A stretch of 64,000 bases of DNA from contig NC_062982.1 in NCBI RefSeq assembly GCF_023078275.1, forward strand, positions 5,034,501 through 5,098,500, in the 5' to 3' direction. The notes beneath the pieces are model-generated. The model was given only the letters and a program-made list of their open reading frames with translations, did not search any database and had not been told where the DNA came from. The stretch comes from Leguminivora glycinivorella (taxonomy: Eukaryota; Arthropoda; Insecta; Lepidoptera; Tortricidae). Each line of letters opens with the position of its first letter. Positions within the stretch are counted from its first letter, which is position 1. Positions 1-10,804 of this stretch are shown in pieces. The position numbers were made by a program, and so were the translations under genes.

Positions 1-107
1 TTTACCTTTTTATCTTCACCGTTAAATAATAAAGGTTCAGAGGAACCTTTTGATCGCTGTTAGGTCGTTAGTTTAAACATAACCTTGCATAGTAATAACT
101 AATTTTT

Positions 108-345
108 AACCCCCGACGCAAAAACGACGGGGTGTTATAAGTTTGATGTGTCTGTCTGTCTGTGGCATCGTAGCTCCCGAACGGATGAACCGATTTAATC
201 TAAATTTAGTTTAAATTTAGTCTTTTTTTGTCTGAAAGCTGAGTTAGACGGGAGTGTTCTTAGCCATGTTTCATGAAAATCGGTCTACTATGTCGCAGTC
301 GGGGTTTTTTTTTTAAATTTTATTTTTGTGGTTAGGTTATATATA
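108..345 (+). repeat. Interspersed repeat family 1 (CCCCGACGC-type), copy 1
   Basis: The copy starts at AACCCCCGACGC, runs through a TCTG-rich microsatellite and a core containing ATCGTAGCTCCCGAACGGAT, and ends in a T-rich stretch after CATGAAAATCGG. The same order of blocks recurs near 762, 4885, 8168, 32804, 34797, 54013 and 60578, so it is a dispersed family. No coding capacity is visible. I do not know its formal name or class. This copy faces the next one head to tail-inverted (see 762). Confidence 0.8.
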
Positions 346-761
346 AATAGAAACGCCTGAAAAGTTTATCACAATGCTTAGAAATAAAAGAAAAGTATAT
401 AAACTCTTAATTTTTTTTTTTTTCACCACACCAACTGACAACACTGAGTGCAAAGTAATTTCATACCTACTTGTAGAATTTACCTGTAAAAAACGATTTT
501 GAATCATAAATATTAAATAAATTGATGGATTTGATTTAGTTTCATGTTTTATAGTCAGTATAGTACAATAAATGTTGTTATAGTAGTAAAATAAATGTTG
601 TTTTATTGTCCGTGTTGGTGTGGTGTAAAATATTGTGTTTCACTCGGTACCAAAGTTGTTGTTTAACCGCATGTGCCAATATTGATACCTACTCCTTGTA
701 AAATAACTATTATTCGATTAAGGTAGGTACTTGATGTATGATGTACTTCAAATGAATAAAA
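346..761. other. Spacer between two inverted family 1 copies
   Basis: This stretch contains no recognisable gene. A shorter inverted pair, CACCACACCAAC at 424-435 and GTTGGTGTGGTG at 614-625, lies inside it, so the whole 108-1007 block can fold at two nested levels. Confidence 0.5.
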
Positions 762-1007
762 AATTAAAATTTTGAAAAACCCCCGACTGCGACATAGTAG
801 ACCGATTTTCATGAAACATAGCTAAGAACACTTCCGAATAATTCAGCTTTCAGACAAAAGAACTAAATCTAAATCGGTTCATCCGTTCGGGAGCTACGAT
901 GCCACATACACACACAGACAGACAAACAGACAGACAGACAGACGGACAGACAGACAGACAAACACGTCAAACTTATAACACCCCGTCGTTTTTGCGTCGG
1001 GGGTTAA
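762..1007 (-). repeat. Interspersed repeat family 1, copy 2 (inverted)
   Basis: This is the reverse-complement arrangement of the copy at 108-345. The T-rich end, the CATGAAAATCGG block, the CCCGAACGGAT core, the (CAGA)n microsatellite and the GCGTCGGGGG terminus all occur in mirrored order. Confidence 0.8.
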
Positions 1008-1949
1008 TAAAAAAGGCAATCTATGAAATTATTTAGCGGAAATATGCATGAAATGAATGCCTCAGGGCATACATAACATATAAATAACATCAGTACAAAT
1101 ATTTGTACTGTTCTTTGTAAATAAAAATGCGGAACGAAATTAATTGCGAGCCGAAACGGAAAAATACGGTCGATATACTTTGTGTTTGATTTAATTCATA
1201 ATTACATGTAAATATTGTTGTAATTATTTTACCCAAAGTGGATATATTAATTCATAAGACTGGACCCTTTAATTTTTTTAGTTTTATGAACAATTACATA
1301 ATATATCGTAACATCCTTACAATTAAGTTTATAGTTTAAACCTTAAATTCAATCATCAGAAATGTGCGAACAGAATGAAATGAATTGAAATGAAGAACAT
1401 TCATTTGATTAAGCATATTCTTGCAAGTATAATACACGATTATGCTAGGATACTTTTTTATTCATGTTTTTAATCCTAGTCTCCCATGTTCTTATCTTGA
1501 AAGTACGTAGGTAACGTTTTGAGAACACTTCCTCTGTTAAAACTGATACAAGCTATTTGGGTCACAGAATCGCACCAACACTGCGCAAAGAATAGGCCTA
1601 AAGATTCAAAACAAGTACCTTTTATTTGTCTTAGGCAGTGCCAACCTAACGAACCCCGCGTGACTTGATTTCCGAAACCGTTGGAATGGGATTGCTCGGA
1701 GACGATACAATTTGATTTTCGAACGATTCGAAATTGCGTTCCGTTTCGCGACATAACTTCAAAGGTTGTTTTTATTGTTTCGCTTAATTATAGAAAAAAA
1801 AAATCAAAATAATAGGTATAGGTATATGATGTTATTTTAAATGAAATGGACAGACCAAATCAGGCTCTTCTTATGGCGTAAAAGTGGCGTAATTAAATAA
1901 AGACGAAGTTTTATTATTTTATTATTTTCTAAACGAAGTGGCTACAAAA
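1008..1949. other. A+T-rich stretch, nothing recognised
   Basis: No conserved coding frame, RNA gene or repeat that I recognise. Open frames here are short and lack protein-like features. Confidence 0.5.
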
Positions 1950-2126
1950 TCCATACTAATATTATAAATGGGAAAGTGTGTGTGTCTGTTTGTTTGTCTG
2001 TCTTTCACGGCAAAACGTAGCGACGTATTGACGTGATTTTTTAAGTGGAGATAGTTGAAGGGATGGAGTGACATAGGCTTCTTTTTGTCTCTTTCTAACG
2101 CGAGCGAAGCCGCGGGCAAAAGCTAG
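1950..2126 (+). mobile_element. Non-autonomous Helitron-like element, copy 1
   Basis: The copy begins TCCATACTAATATTATAAAT and ends GCGGGCAAAAGCTAG, with flanking A on the left and T on the right. A 5' TC, a 3' CTAG preceded by a GC-rich segment, and insertion between A and T without target duplication are Helitron hallmarks. Two other copies in this window have paralogous empty sites that confirm this insertion mode. It is non-coding and about 177 bp long. It resembles short lepidopteran Helitrons of the Lep1 type from memory. Confidence 0.7.
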
Positions 2127-2253
2127 TGTAATATAAGGGTATGTCCACATATGTAGTTTGATGCCTTTTATACCTACATAATTGATTATAACAATTCCTA
2201 ACATTTTTTTTGATTTGTTATACTATACATATTAGAAACAAAGTACTGCTGGC

Positions 2254-2370
2254 CGATTTTTGAGTCTCACGCATTCGAATTCAGAAAATTGTCACTGAAA
2301 ATAATAAGCAAGTCACCGTTTTCAACCGGTATTTTAGTGACAAAATCCCGTATGCGAGATTCAAAAATCG
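2254..2370. mobile_element. Foldback MITE, first of a tandem pair
   Basis: The 117-bp unit has imperfect terminal inverted repeats, starting CGATTTTTGAGTCTCACGC and ending GCGAGATTCAAAAATCG. An inner inverted pair (GTCACTGAAAATA and TATTTTAGTGAC) lies within it. No coding capacity. Confidence 0.7.
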
Positions 2371-2375
2371 CCCTC

Positions 2376-2492
2376 CGATTTTTGAGTCTCACGCGTTCGA
2401 AATCAGAAAATTGTCACTGAAAATAATAAGCAAGTCACCGTTTTCAACCGGTATTTTAGTGACAAAATCCCGTATGCGAGATTCAAAAATCG
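2376..2492. mobile_element. Foldback MITE, second of a tandem pair
   Basis: This is a second 117-bp copy of the preceding unit, in the same orientation, only 5 bp away and differing at about three positions by eye. Confidence 0.7.
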
Positions 2493-3359
2493 GGTTGTTT
2501 TGTAGGTCGGTATTAGAAGTGTTAGTAACATTTTCCCGTTAAATTTGATTGTATTTCGTTCAGCTTTTTCCACTGATTGTACTGACCCAAAACAAAGCAT
2601 GTCATCTCTTTAAACACACATAATTTAAAATTATTCATACCTCTAATAAATAACCTCAAGCAGCTTGTAAATTACCGAAGACAAGTCGCTATAAATTAAC
2701 CGGTCGCTTGCGTAGCGGACTGTACTTACAAAAACATTGACTGATCAGATTTAGACTTTAGTAAATTGTATTAAGGGTTAGGTTAGGTTATTTTCTTGTG
2801 TTGGCAATACGCAGGTGGTTTTATGGGTCGTAAAATGCAACAGAATCGGAGTTTAGCGATTACCTGGAGTCGTATGTAGATTTTGAGAATTAGACTTTGA
2901 TCTGATATTAATTTAAATTCAGCGGAAATTAATTTAAAACGAATGCAGCCAGCATTTTGTACAATGCCTCAAATGCCATATTTTAGATTGAAGCCAGTTT
3001 TTAAGCTGTATGATCAGTTTTAGTTTTAATTTGTACATTTTGTCACGATAATATGTTTAAGTATCCAAATATGTTTCTCCTCGAAAAAAAGAAACAAATA
3101 CCGCAATGTAATGAAATGTGTTCATATGTGGGAACTCCCTCACGTCATGTAAATGGGCCTTTAGTGAAACGTTTACGTTACCACACGTTTTGAAAAAAAA
3201 AAAAAAAAAAAAACACTCAAGTAACTTTATACTGTAACCTCTAGGCCCTAGGGCACATAGCCAAATGCACAAACGCTCACGATAATATCCCAGACTGCGC
3301 GTCGATCGGCGTCTAGCGACAACGATTGTCATTCGGATAGACCGGCTGATCTGGCCCCG
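2493..3359. other. Stretch without recognised gene
   Basis: It contains a few GGTTAG units near 2776, a poly(A) run near 3194 and otherwise A+T-rich unique-looking DNA. No coding evidence. Confidence 0.45.
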
Positions 3360-3501
3360 TAGCCGAATGGCATTTCTCCGACGCCAAACGAAAGCGATAC
3401 GCCGCTGGCTCTGTCGCGCCAATATGCAAGCGCGATAGAGATAGATATCTACTAGCGCTTCGTTTCGTGAGCGTTTCGTGAGCGATTGTGCCATTCGGCT
3501 A
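3360..3501. mobile_element. MITE with TAGCCGAATGGC terminal inverted repeats, copy 1
   Basis: The ends are TAGCCGAATGGC and GCCATTCGGCTA, perfect inverted complements. The interior carries CCAAACGAAAGCGATACGCC and two GAGCGTTTCGTGA-type repeats. A second copy lies at 34546-34685 in the opposite internal orientation. Confidence 0.75.
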
Positions 3502-3644
3502 GCCACCCTTAGCAAGTGCATTAGTTCTGAAATCAATGTCAAATCATATCATATGTTAAAAACTTGTATTTTAACTTGAAGGAGTTCCTGCAAGTCTGCC
3601 TGTTGCAGAGGTGCGAGAAATCATTTCCGGTGCATTTCTCGTCA

Positions 3645-3967
3645 CTCATCCCTTGCGTTATCCCGGCATTATGCCACGGCTCATGGGAGCCTGGGGTCCG
3701 CTTTTGACAACTAATCCCAAGATTTGGCGTAGGCACTAGTTTTTACGAAAGCGATTGCCATCTGACCTTCCAACCCGAAGGTTAACTAGACTTATTGGAA
3801 TTAGTCCGGTTTCCTCACGATGTTTTCCTTCACCGAAAAGCGACTGGCAAATATCAAATGACATTTCGCACATAAATTCGGAAAAACTCATTGGTGGGAG
3901 CCGGGGTTCGAACCCGCGACCTCCGGAACAAAAGTCGCACGTACTTACCGCTAGGCTACCAGCGCTT
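3645..3967 (-). mobile_element. tRNA-derived SINE, family A, full copy
   Basis: On the minus strand the element starts with a tRNA-like head: an A-box-like TGGTAGCCTAGCGGTAAG and a B box GGTTCGAACCC. A unique body follows, containing GAAGGAAAACATCGTGAGGA and GGACCCCAGGCTCCCATGAG, ending near ATAACGCAAGG. The same arrangement is found at 61487-61815, and a headless copy at 32391. The body does not fold as a functional tRNA, so this is a pol III-type retroposon rather than a tRNA gene. Confidence 0.8.
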
Positions 3968-4391
3968 ACATTTCTCGTTACTGAAACTTGTAAAATGGTA
4001 CTAATTGTCTTCTGACGTCCACGCAATAGTTACAAAGTAACTGTAAGTAAAGTAAGAAATATAGTGATGGTTTTGACGTCTTGTTAGTTAGCATGACTGT
4101 ATGATTTTTCCGACAGCTGTCGAAAATAATCGTAAACTTTGGATATGTACGCTTGTCGGTGGAAACTACATGTATTTCATTATTTAGTCTTTTAGACGCT
4201 AACATTTTACTTACTCTGTTCCTGAACCCGTTGATTATTCGCTCTGTTAATATATTCTTGCTGAAATTATTGCGATTTAACAAAAGGTTGAAAATACCAG
4301 TTAATACCGGTTGTTTTAAATCTTGATTTCGTGCCGCTTCCTTCTATGCTATTATTTTACTTATGGCATTAAATATCTACTACTTATTATA

Positions 4392-4741
4392 CACCGTGTT
4401 TTTTATTTTCCGTTAAATTCGACACGTAGCTAGGTTCATTATCAGGAACCACCCTGTATATCCTTTCTAGTTAAATTCGTAAAAAAAATTTTTCATCATT
4501 TTCATACATAATAACCTTTAAGAATAACATTCAAGTTAGTGTCAAGCGATTGACGGCACATGTCAAAACAAATATCTTTATGGATTGGTAAAGGCTGTCA
4601 CACAAGTGTTCAGTAATTATCTCTATTTTTTAACAACTCGATAACCGTAAGAGTTAGGACGCTGGTTTCTTAGAGAAATTAATTGTATTTAATCTAAAGA
4701 ACCTTCCCTTAAAGTTAACGGAATTCAATAAAAACAGGGTG
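4392..4741. mobile_element. TA-flanked MITE (Tc1/mariner-like target site)
   Basis: The left end CACCGTGTTTTTTATTTTCC and the right end, which reads AACGGAATTCAATAAAAACAGGGTG, are imperfect inverted repeats. Both ends are flanked by the dinucleotide TA (4390-4391 and 4742-4743). About 350 bp, non-coding. TA duplication is typical of the Tc1/mariner superfamily; the assignment is inferred from this only. Confidence 0.6.
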
Positions 4742-4884
4742 TATATTGACATGCGTACTTGCATAACCAATGCTCGTACAACTAGTTCTTAATTTCTGTG
4801 GTACAATACAAGCGTTTCAATAATATACTTATTTCTCGGTTTTCAAAATTCACAAAATGTCCAAACATGCCTCGTCTTCTATTT

Positions 4885-5172
4885 TAACCCCCGACGCTAA
4901 AAACGACGGGGTGTTATAAGTTTGACTGTCTCTCTGTCTGTCTGTCTGTCTGTCTGCCTATCTGTCTGTCTGTCTGTCTGTCTGTCTGCCTGTCTGTCTG
5001 TCTGTCTGTCTGTTTGTGTGTGTCTGTCTGTGGCATCGTAGCTCCCGAACGGATGAACCGATTTGGATTTTTTTTTTTGTCTGAAAGCTGAGTAATTAGC
5101 CGGGAGTGTTCTTAACCATGTTTCATGAAAATCGGTCCACTATGTCGCGGTCGGGGGTTTTTTCAAAATTTT
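4885..5172 (+). repeat. Interspersed repeat family 1, copy 3, with expanded TCTG tract
   Basis: The AACCCCCGACGC start, CCCGAACGGAT core and CATGAAAATCGG block are all present. The TCTG microsatellite is expanded to roughly 100 bp (4925-5030). Confidence 0.8.
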
Positions 5173-5631
5173 TGCAAGTTATAATAAGAACCTCTTGCTT
5201 TGAGATAAAATTGTTCTAAAGGTCCGGTCCCCATGGTCCCGAGATATGAAAAGAACGAACACTTAATAATAAAATTACTTTATTGTACATTCATTAGGGA
5301 AATAAATTATAACAACGATGTTTTTCACTTGTGCCGTCGCCTGTACATGCAGGTGAATGCTTTGTAGCTCGTAAAACACCGGAATAGAATTAAAAACAAA
5401 CCTGTGAAAGTAGCACGGGCATTATTTTTATGTTTTTCTTTGATATATTTAGTCTTATTCGTAGAAAGTGTCAAACAGTGCGTTCACGGTTATTGTACAT
5501 AAACTCGAGATTCCGCTTCCACCATTGTAAAAAGTATTTTTTTTTATCCCGCAATTAAATTTGCGCTAAGTATTTAAACAATGTCAATTTTGAGGTTATT
5601 TACTTATTAAAATTTGAAATATTAGTAACAA
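5173..5631. other. A+T-rich stretch, nothing recognised
   Basis: No coding frame or repeat family that I can name. Confidence 0.4.
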
Positions 5632-6118
5632 TATCTGGGCAACCGAGCTTCGCTCGGTTCTGTTTCGTATCCTTGACATGTGTCGCCATCTAGTTCAAAA
5701 ATGAATAGTACCTACATCGAGCGAAAGAATTCTCAGCCTTAACAACACAACTACTCCACACGAGATGGCGCGCATTTCGCCACAAAAACTCAAATAGTGT
5801 ATTTTCTATTCGTTTTAGCCTTGACCTGTGTCGCCATCTAGTGTTTGCAATAAATAGTACTTACATCGACCGAAAAAATTCTGTCTTAACAGTACAACTA
5901 CTGCACACGAGATGGCGCGCGAAGAAAAACGCATGAAAACTCGAAAATTCGCGTTTTCCGGGACCTAAGGATAAGTTAGACCGATTTTTCACCTCCAAAA
6001 ACCCCCACATCACAAATTTCTGCGAAATCGTTAGAGCGGTTTCCGAGATCGTCAGTGTAAATAAATATATATATAAATAAATAAATATACAAGAATTGCT
6101 CGTTTAAAAGTATAAGAT
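5632..6118 (+). repeat. Interspersed repeat with internal duplication
   Basis: The block begins near the palindrome CCGAGCTTCGCTCGG (5643-5657) and ends with AAATATACAAGAATTGCTCG. Inside it, a segment of about 105 bp starting CCTTGAC.TGTGTCGCCATC and ending CACGAGATGGCGCGC is present twice (about 5661-5773 and 5819-5922). It has the look of a non-autonomous lepidopteran repeat; the class is unknown to me. Confidence 0.55.
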
Positions 6119-6555
6119 ACGAAGGAAATTTGACCAACACCTCTAATAGTGTGTGTGTGTGTGTGTAGCGGCCTAGGTAGAATTTTTCTGTATCTGTAAG
6201 TTTCAATAGGTATATGAAATTGAAATTTTGTGCAATGATAATATCAAACGGCGTAGTAAATACTTATATAAAATTACTGCTTAAATCTACTTTATATCAG
6301 TAAATACACGTAGCGGTTTTGTTCAATAATAACATACGAGTATTAAGCAGCCTAACAATTGCATATAATCAGTGCTAAACGCTATGTATTAAGTAACGTA
6401 AATATATGAAATGTTGGTTTTGTTCAGTAATTATATGAAGCGGCGTAACAATGGATACAATTAGTGCTAAACTCGGTTTGAGTGGTCGCGTGCGGCTCAC
6501 TGCGCTTTTCACTCGATTGCTTTTGGATCTATTTGGCTAAGGACGAGTCTACACT

Positions 6556-7366
6556 TTTATTATTATTATTATTCAGAGCCCACTGTGTCCCACTGCTGGG
6601 CAAAGGCCTCCCCCCTCTTTTTCCAATCTTCTCTGTCTAGTGCTATTTCTTGCCAGCCAATCAAGAATGAGTCCAGGTTATCCCGCCATCGCCGGTGTGG
6701 TCTGCCTGATCCCCGCTTTGACTCGTGGGGCTCCCACTCTGTGGTTATCTTGGCCCACAAGTCGTCCGGCATTCGGCAGATATGGCCAGCCCAGTCCCAC
6801 TTCAACTTAGCCGCTTTCCGAGCTACGTCTATTATTTGAGTCTTAGAGCGCAGCGTGGTGTCCGATCCCTTAATTTTACACCTAACATGCTGCGCTCCAT
6901 AGCTCTCTGGCAAACCCCGAGTTTGGACATCTGAGCTTTCGTCAAAGACCAGGTTTGAGCACTGTAGGTGAGAACTGGAAGTACGCACATGTCCATGAGC
7001 CTACGTTTGAGTGACAGAGGTAGGTCTCCTTTCATTAGGTGTTTCATTGACCAATAGCTCTTCCAGGCGTTTTCAGTGCGTCTTTGAACTTCTTTGTCTT
7101 GTCGCGCCTGGAAAGAGACTATTTGGCCTAAGTAAAGGTATTCATGGATATATGCGATGTGTTCTCCGTTTATCTCAATCCTACCATTTGTGCTGTTAGT
7201 CATGACCTTAGTCTTTGACATATTCATCTTCAGTCCAACCTCGAGGCTTGCGTTGCTAAGGTCTTCTAGCATGTGACGTAACTCGGATGAAGTTGAGGAA
7301 AACAAGACTATATCGTCGGCAAACCGGAGGTTGGTTAGCCTCTTTTCGCCGACAAATAAGCCCATT
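6556..7366 (-). mobile_element. 5'-truncated RTE-like LINE fragment
   Basis: On the minus strand this runs from inside the reverse transcriptase domain to a (AATA/AAT)n tail at 6556-6574. The tail, the C-terminal protein motifs and the abrupt 5' truncation fit target-primed retrotransposition of an RTE-like LINE. Confidence 0.75.
6569..7365 (-). pseudogene. RTE-like reverse transcriptase, C-terminal fragment, frameshifted
   Basis: The upstream part (from 7365 down to about 6860) reads through RFADDIVLFS, the reverse transcriptase catalytic box, then EVGLKMNMSKTKVM and a YLGQIV motif, which are standard RT palm and thumb landmarks. The C-terminal part (from about 6870 to 6569) is in another frame and reads WAGHICRMPDD, GRPHRRWRDNL and WQEIALDREDW before a stop just before the tail. 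The two frames overlap around 6832-6988, so one frameshift separates them. The endonuclease and most of the fingers domain are missing. This is a dead fragment, not a host gene. Confidence 0.8.
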
Positions 7367-7908
7367 CATCATCAAATCATTTTCTAGAAAATGATTGCCG
7401 GTTACAATTATATCACCATTAAGTGTAATTGTTAAAACCTTCGCTTGACTCACATATCATTTAACCGGAATTCACAACTTTTTGTCTCTTTAAATCTTTA
7501 AAATTTTAAATGTATTTATACTGAAGCCTCACGGACATTTGTATACAAGCCCTTAAATTTCGTTATGTTGGCAGTGCGGCCCGCGGTTTTGGCCGGCTCT
7601 AAATCAATCGGTAATCAGTGATTCATTCCATTCATTCGTTATTGGAGCTGTATCGAGCCTCACTATTTCATTCGCTCATTGGGACCGATATTTTGCAAGC
7701 TTGTTGTTTACGGTACTTGGTCGTCGATTTTTAGGGTTGCGGAGCCAAAGTGGTAAACTGTTTTTTAAACTCTGTTCTCTTTTTGTTTTTAAATTTTAGA
7801 ATTGTTCGAAGAGATGAGGGTAGAGTTTGGCCGTTTGTTATGGTTTTATAATATTTACGTGTTGATTTAGCGTTAGCTAGTTTTATTTTTGTAGATGTAT
7901 ATTTTATA
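7367..7908. other. Stretch without recognised gene
   Basis: A+T-rich DNA with no coding signal that I can support. Confidence 0.4.
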
Positions 7909-8020
7909 CAGGGTGAAATAAAAATAACCGTTCAAACTTTGTATGTGACGTAATAAAAGTTGTTCATTATGACCTCAAAAGTCACTTTGCAAAGTTTGAA
8001 CGGTGCCTTTCATTTCACTG
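7909..8020. mobile_element. Foldback MITE (CAGGGTGAAAT)
   Basis: The element starts CAGGGTGAAATAAAAATAAC and ends in the near-complement, with CCGTTCAAACTTTG matched by CAAAGTTTGAACGG. The stem is about 30 bp with small interruptions. 112 bp, non-coding. Confidence 0.7.
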
Positions 8021-8167
8021 TTTAGGTGGAGATAAAAGATACAAATAACTTTGTTGCATCTTTTCTCCAGTAGTTTGTTATTTTACTTATATGTCTAACT
8101 TTACTTTGGTATAACAAATATGATAGGATTTTTATGACACTTTAAATTTTGCGTTAGATTCCTTTTT

Positions 8168-8350
8168 AACCCTCGACGCAAAAACGATGGGCTGTTTGTT
8201 ATAAGTTTGTCTCTCTGTGACATCGTAGCTCCTGAACGGATGGACCGATTTAGATTTGTTTTTTTTGTTTGATAGCTGAATTAGTCGAGAGTGTCCTTGT
8301 TTCATGAAAATCGATCCATTATGTCGGGGATTTTTTCAAAATTTTTTTTT
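8168..8350 (+). repeat. Interspersed repeat family 1, degenerate copy
   Basis: It keeps AACCCTCGACGCAAAAACGA, the ATCGTAGCTCC core and the CATGAAAATCGATCC block, but the microsatellite is short and several blocks have decayed. Confidence 0.65.
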
Positions 8351-8618
8351 GTGGTTATGTTATAAGCTCTCGAAATCAAGTAACAGCTCACTATGAATTT
8401 GTCGCTTATTCGAATATCTTACTTTCGCCTTCTCAATTCATTACACATTTCTGTTTTATTTCCACTGCAAATTGAACGTGATAAAATTTATTTGACATGC
8501 GACAAATATATTTATAGCGTACACGTGTCTTGTAAATTTGTCGTTTTTGATGACGCTTTCCGATGTAAAAAATATTTTATTGATTATAATGTCGTGAGTC
8601 ATAGTTATATTTAAATAA

Positions 8619-8771
8619 TTTTTCATCACACTTTAAATGTGCTATTGCACGCAGGCGGAGAGTGAGTTATAGAAAAATCGTTCTCCCAAGGGAATAATGA
8701 AATTTCTTGTACTGTACTTAACTTTTTTACATCTATTTACATATTTTTTACATTGCGAGTGTGATGAAAAA
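8619..8771. mobile_element. Putative foldback MITE (TTTTTCATCACAC)
   Basis: The inverted ends TTTTTCATCACAC and GTGTGATGAAAAA bound about 150 bp of non-coding DNA and directly abut the next foldback. Confidence 0.5.
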
Positions 8772-8895
8772 CATTGTGTGTAACTCGGGGAGTATGAATA
8801 TTACTAACTCGAGTCTTTAAATCGGTCCGGCAAGCCGTCGCGATTTAACTTTTAGTTGTTAGTAGTATTCAACTTCCTCCCCTTGTTACACAATG
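8772..8895. mobile_element. Foldback MITE (CATTGTGTGTAAC)
   Basis: CATTGTGTGTAACTCGGGGAG at the left is matched by CTCCCCTTGTTACACAATG at the right. Imperfect complementarity continues inward (GAATATTACTAACTCG against GTTAGTAGTATTCAAC). Non-coding. Confidence 0.6.
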
Positions 8896-9194
8896 TATAT
8901 TATATTTATTGTGGTTATTTTTGGTTACATGATTTTTTGCGCGGGCAAAAAGATCGCTGATTATCAATTTATCACATCACTCGAGAAATGTCTCGGTAGC
9001 TTGGTGGAACGATGGTCTAGTGTCAAAGATCTGTTATTTCAAGTGTCACCCAAGATATTGAATATTTCCATTATGTATGTCAAAGTACTGGGATATTGAG
9101 TGTTTTATATGATATGATTTATATCATTGATATTCGAAAATTGCGGATGCTCCATACAGAATCCCACTCCCCATATTAGGGAAGTGGGGGTTAA

Positions 9195-9966
9195 AAAGAG
9201 ACAAAAAGTAGCCAATGTCACTTTCCATCTATTAAACTATCTACGCTTGAAAAATCATGTCAATTGGTCACTCCGTTTCGCTTTGAAAGACGGACAAACA
9301 AACAGACACAAACTTACCATCAGGCGGCTCGTCTGCTCGTTTGCTGCCTATTTCATAAAAAAAAAACCGGCCAAGAGCGTGTCGGGCCACGCTCAGTGTA
9401 GGGTTCCGTAGTTTTCCGTATTTTTCTCAAAGACTCCTGAACCTATCAAGTTCAAAACAATTTTCCTAGAAAGTCTTTAGAAAGTTCTACTTTTGTGATT
9501 TTTTTCATATTTTTTAAACTTATGGTTCAAAAGTTAGAGGGCCGGACGCACTTTTTTTTCCTTTAGGAGCGATTATTTCCGAAAATATTAATATTATCAA
9601 AAAACGATCTTAGTAAACCCGTATTCATTTTTAAATACCTATCCAACAATATATCACACGTTGGGGTTGGAATACAAAAAACGAATAGCAATTAAAAAAT
9701 GTCAGTATAGAGGACACCCCACTTTATATGTATGTTGGGGGTATTCCTAATAAAACATTATTTTTTCCATTTTTTTCCATTTTTGCACTTTGTTGGCGTG
9801 ATTGATATACATATTGGTACCAAATTTCAGCTTTCTAGTGCTAACGGTTACTGAGATTATCCGCGGACGGACGGACGGACAGACAGACAGACATGGCGAA
9901 ACTATAAGGGTTCCTAGTTGACTACGGAACCCTAAAAACACTTTCCCATTTATAATATTAGTATGG
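9195..9966 (-). mobile_element. Helitron-like copy split by later insertions
   Basis: The part at about 9195-9312 matches the middle and 3' part of the Helitron-like family on the minus strand (GAGACAAAAAGTAGCC, GACGGACAAACAAACAGACA). The 5' terminus (CACTTTCCCATTTATAATAT... ATGGA) reappears at about 9938-9966. Between them lie a LINE 3'-end-like fragment (ACCATCAGGCGGCTCGTCTG) and the family 3 repeat. The 3' CTAG end is missing. Confidence 0.65.
9361..9937 (+). repeat. Interspersed repeat family 3 (GGGTTCCGTAG type), copy 1
   Basis: It starts AAACCGGCCAAGAGCGTGTC and ends ACTACGGAACCCTAAAAA, with GGGTTCCGTAG and CTACGGAACCC as short inverted ends. A second copy lies at 46932-47459 in the opposite orientation, inside the satellite array. 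No coding frame is conserved between them. The family looks like one widely dispersed in Lepidoptera; I do not know its class. Confidence 0.75.
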
Positions 9967-10000
9967 ATTTATGATTTATGGTCATTTTCATTATTAGGCT

Positions 10001-10093
10001 TATATTGACGGGGATATAGCCCGTGATTACACGGTAATCGCGGTTATTATCACGGTCATGTAAACACGGTCTACATATATCCCGGTCAATATA
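10001..10093. mobile_element. Foldback MITE (TATATTGACGGGGATATA)
   Basis: The left end TATATTGACGGGGATATA pairs with the right end TATATCCCGGTCAATATA, leaving a short loop. 93 bp and only three bases from the next MITE. Confidence 0.65.
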
Positions 10094-10096
10094 GGT

Positions 10097-10240
10097 AGGT
10101 ACAGTCAAGTGTAAAAATATGGGTGTACACATCTTACTCAAAAATATGTCCTATAGCATCTTAGTCCGGTGTAATAAGAGCGTAGTACCATATTTATGAG
10201 ACGATTATTTTGATACGTATTTTTGCACTTGACTGTACCT
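10097..10240. mobile_element. MITE with AGGTACAGTCAAGTG inverted ends
   Basis: The ends AGGTACAGTCAAGTGTAAAAA and TTTTTGCACTTGACTGTACCT are near-perfect inverted complements. 144 bp, non-coding. Confidence 0.75.
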
Positions 10241-10804
10241 AAGTATTGGTATATATGGATATTGTTTTCAGGTAATAAATAATTTATACAAAGCACCATT
10301 TGAGAAAAATACAAAAATCGTTTTTTTTTTCATCATCATCTCTTTTATCTATTCATTTGTTACTTATCTTTTTATAACATAGGACCCAGTTTACCAGCAA
10401 ATAAAAAAATGGATGAAGTGTTTCCGCTCCTAAACAAAATAAATGGAAAACGCGAAAATACCAGCCTTTTATTTTCCGACTTCTGTATTGTTTCTATACA
10501 TGGAAGTTTTTAATGAATTAATTACGAATCAAAAGGCAGAGTCGGGTTAATTAAGTGAGTAACATAATGCCGGAAGGCTTTCAAGAGGATGCTAGGGTAA
10601 GCTGGACAATAGGGTCGGAGAGATAAAGATACAAGTACCTAAAACATTAATCTTTTTCGTGTGTCTGGTTAATGATGTTTCCACTAAAAGTAAGATTTTA
10701 GAAGTCGACTGTGGGGTATGTATTCGATTATGGTGTAAACAAACGAGCGGCTGGCAATTTGTCACTATTTCATTTTCTTTTTTGTTGATAATTGTGGTAC
10801 TGAG
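10241..10804. other. Stretch without recognised gene
   Basis: No supported coding sequence or repeat. Confidence 0.4.

Noticed and set aside
108..1007. piggyBac-like element because of TTAA near both ends
   Set aside because: The TTAA comes from the family 1 terminus next to T- or A-rich DNA and is not consistent at other copies.
2776..2790. Interstitial telomere repeat (TTAGG)n
   Set aside because: Only about two to three units are present, too short to distinguish from chance.
3057..3542. 161-codon minus-strand frame
   Set aside because: It runs through the TAGCCGAATGGC MITE and a poly(T) tract and has no protein-like features.
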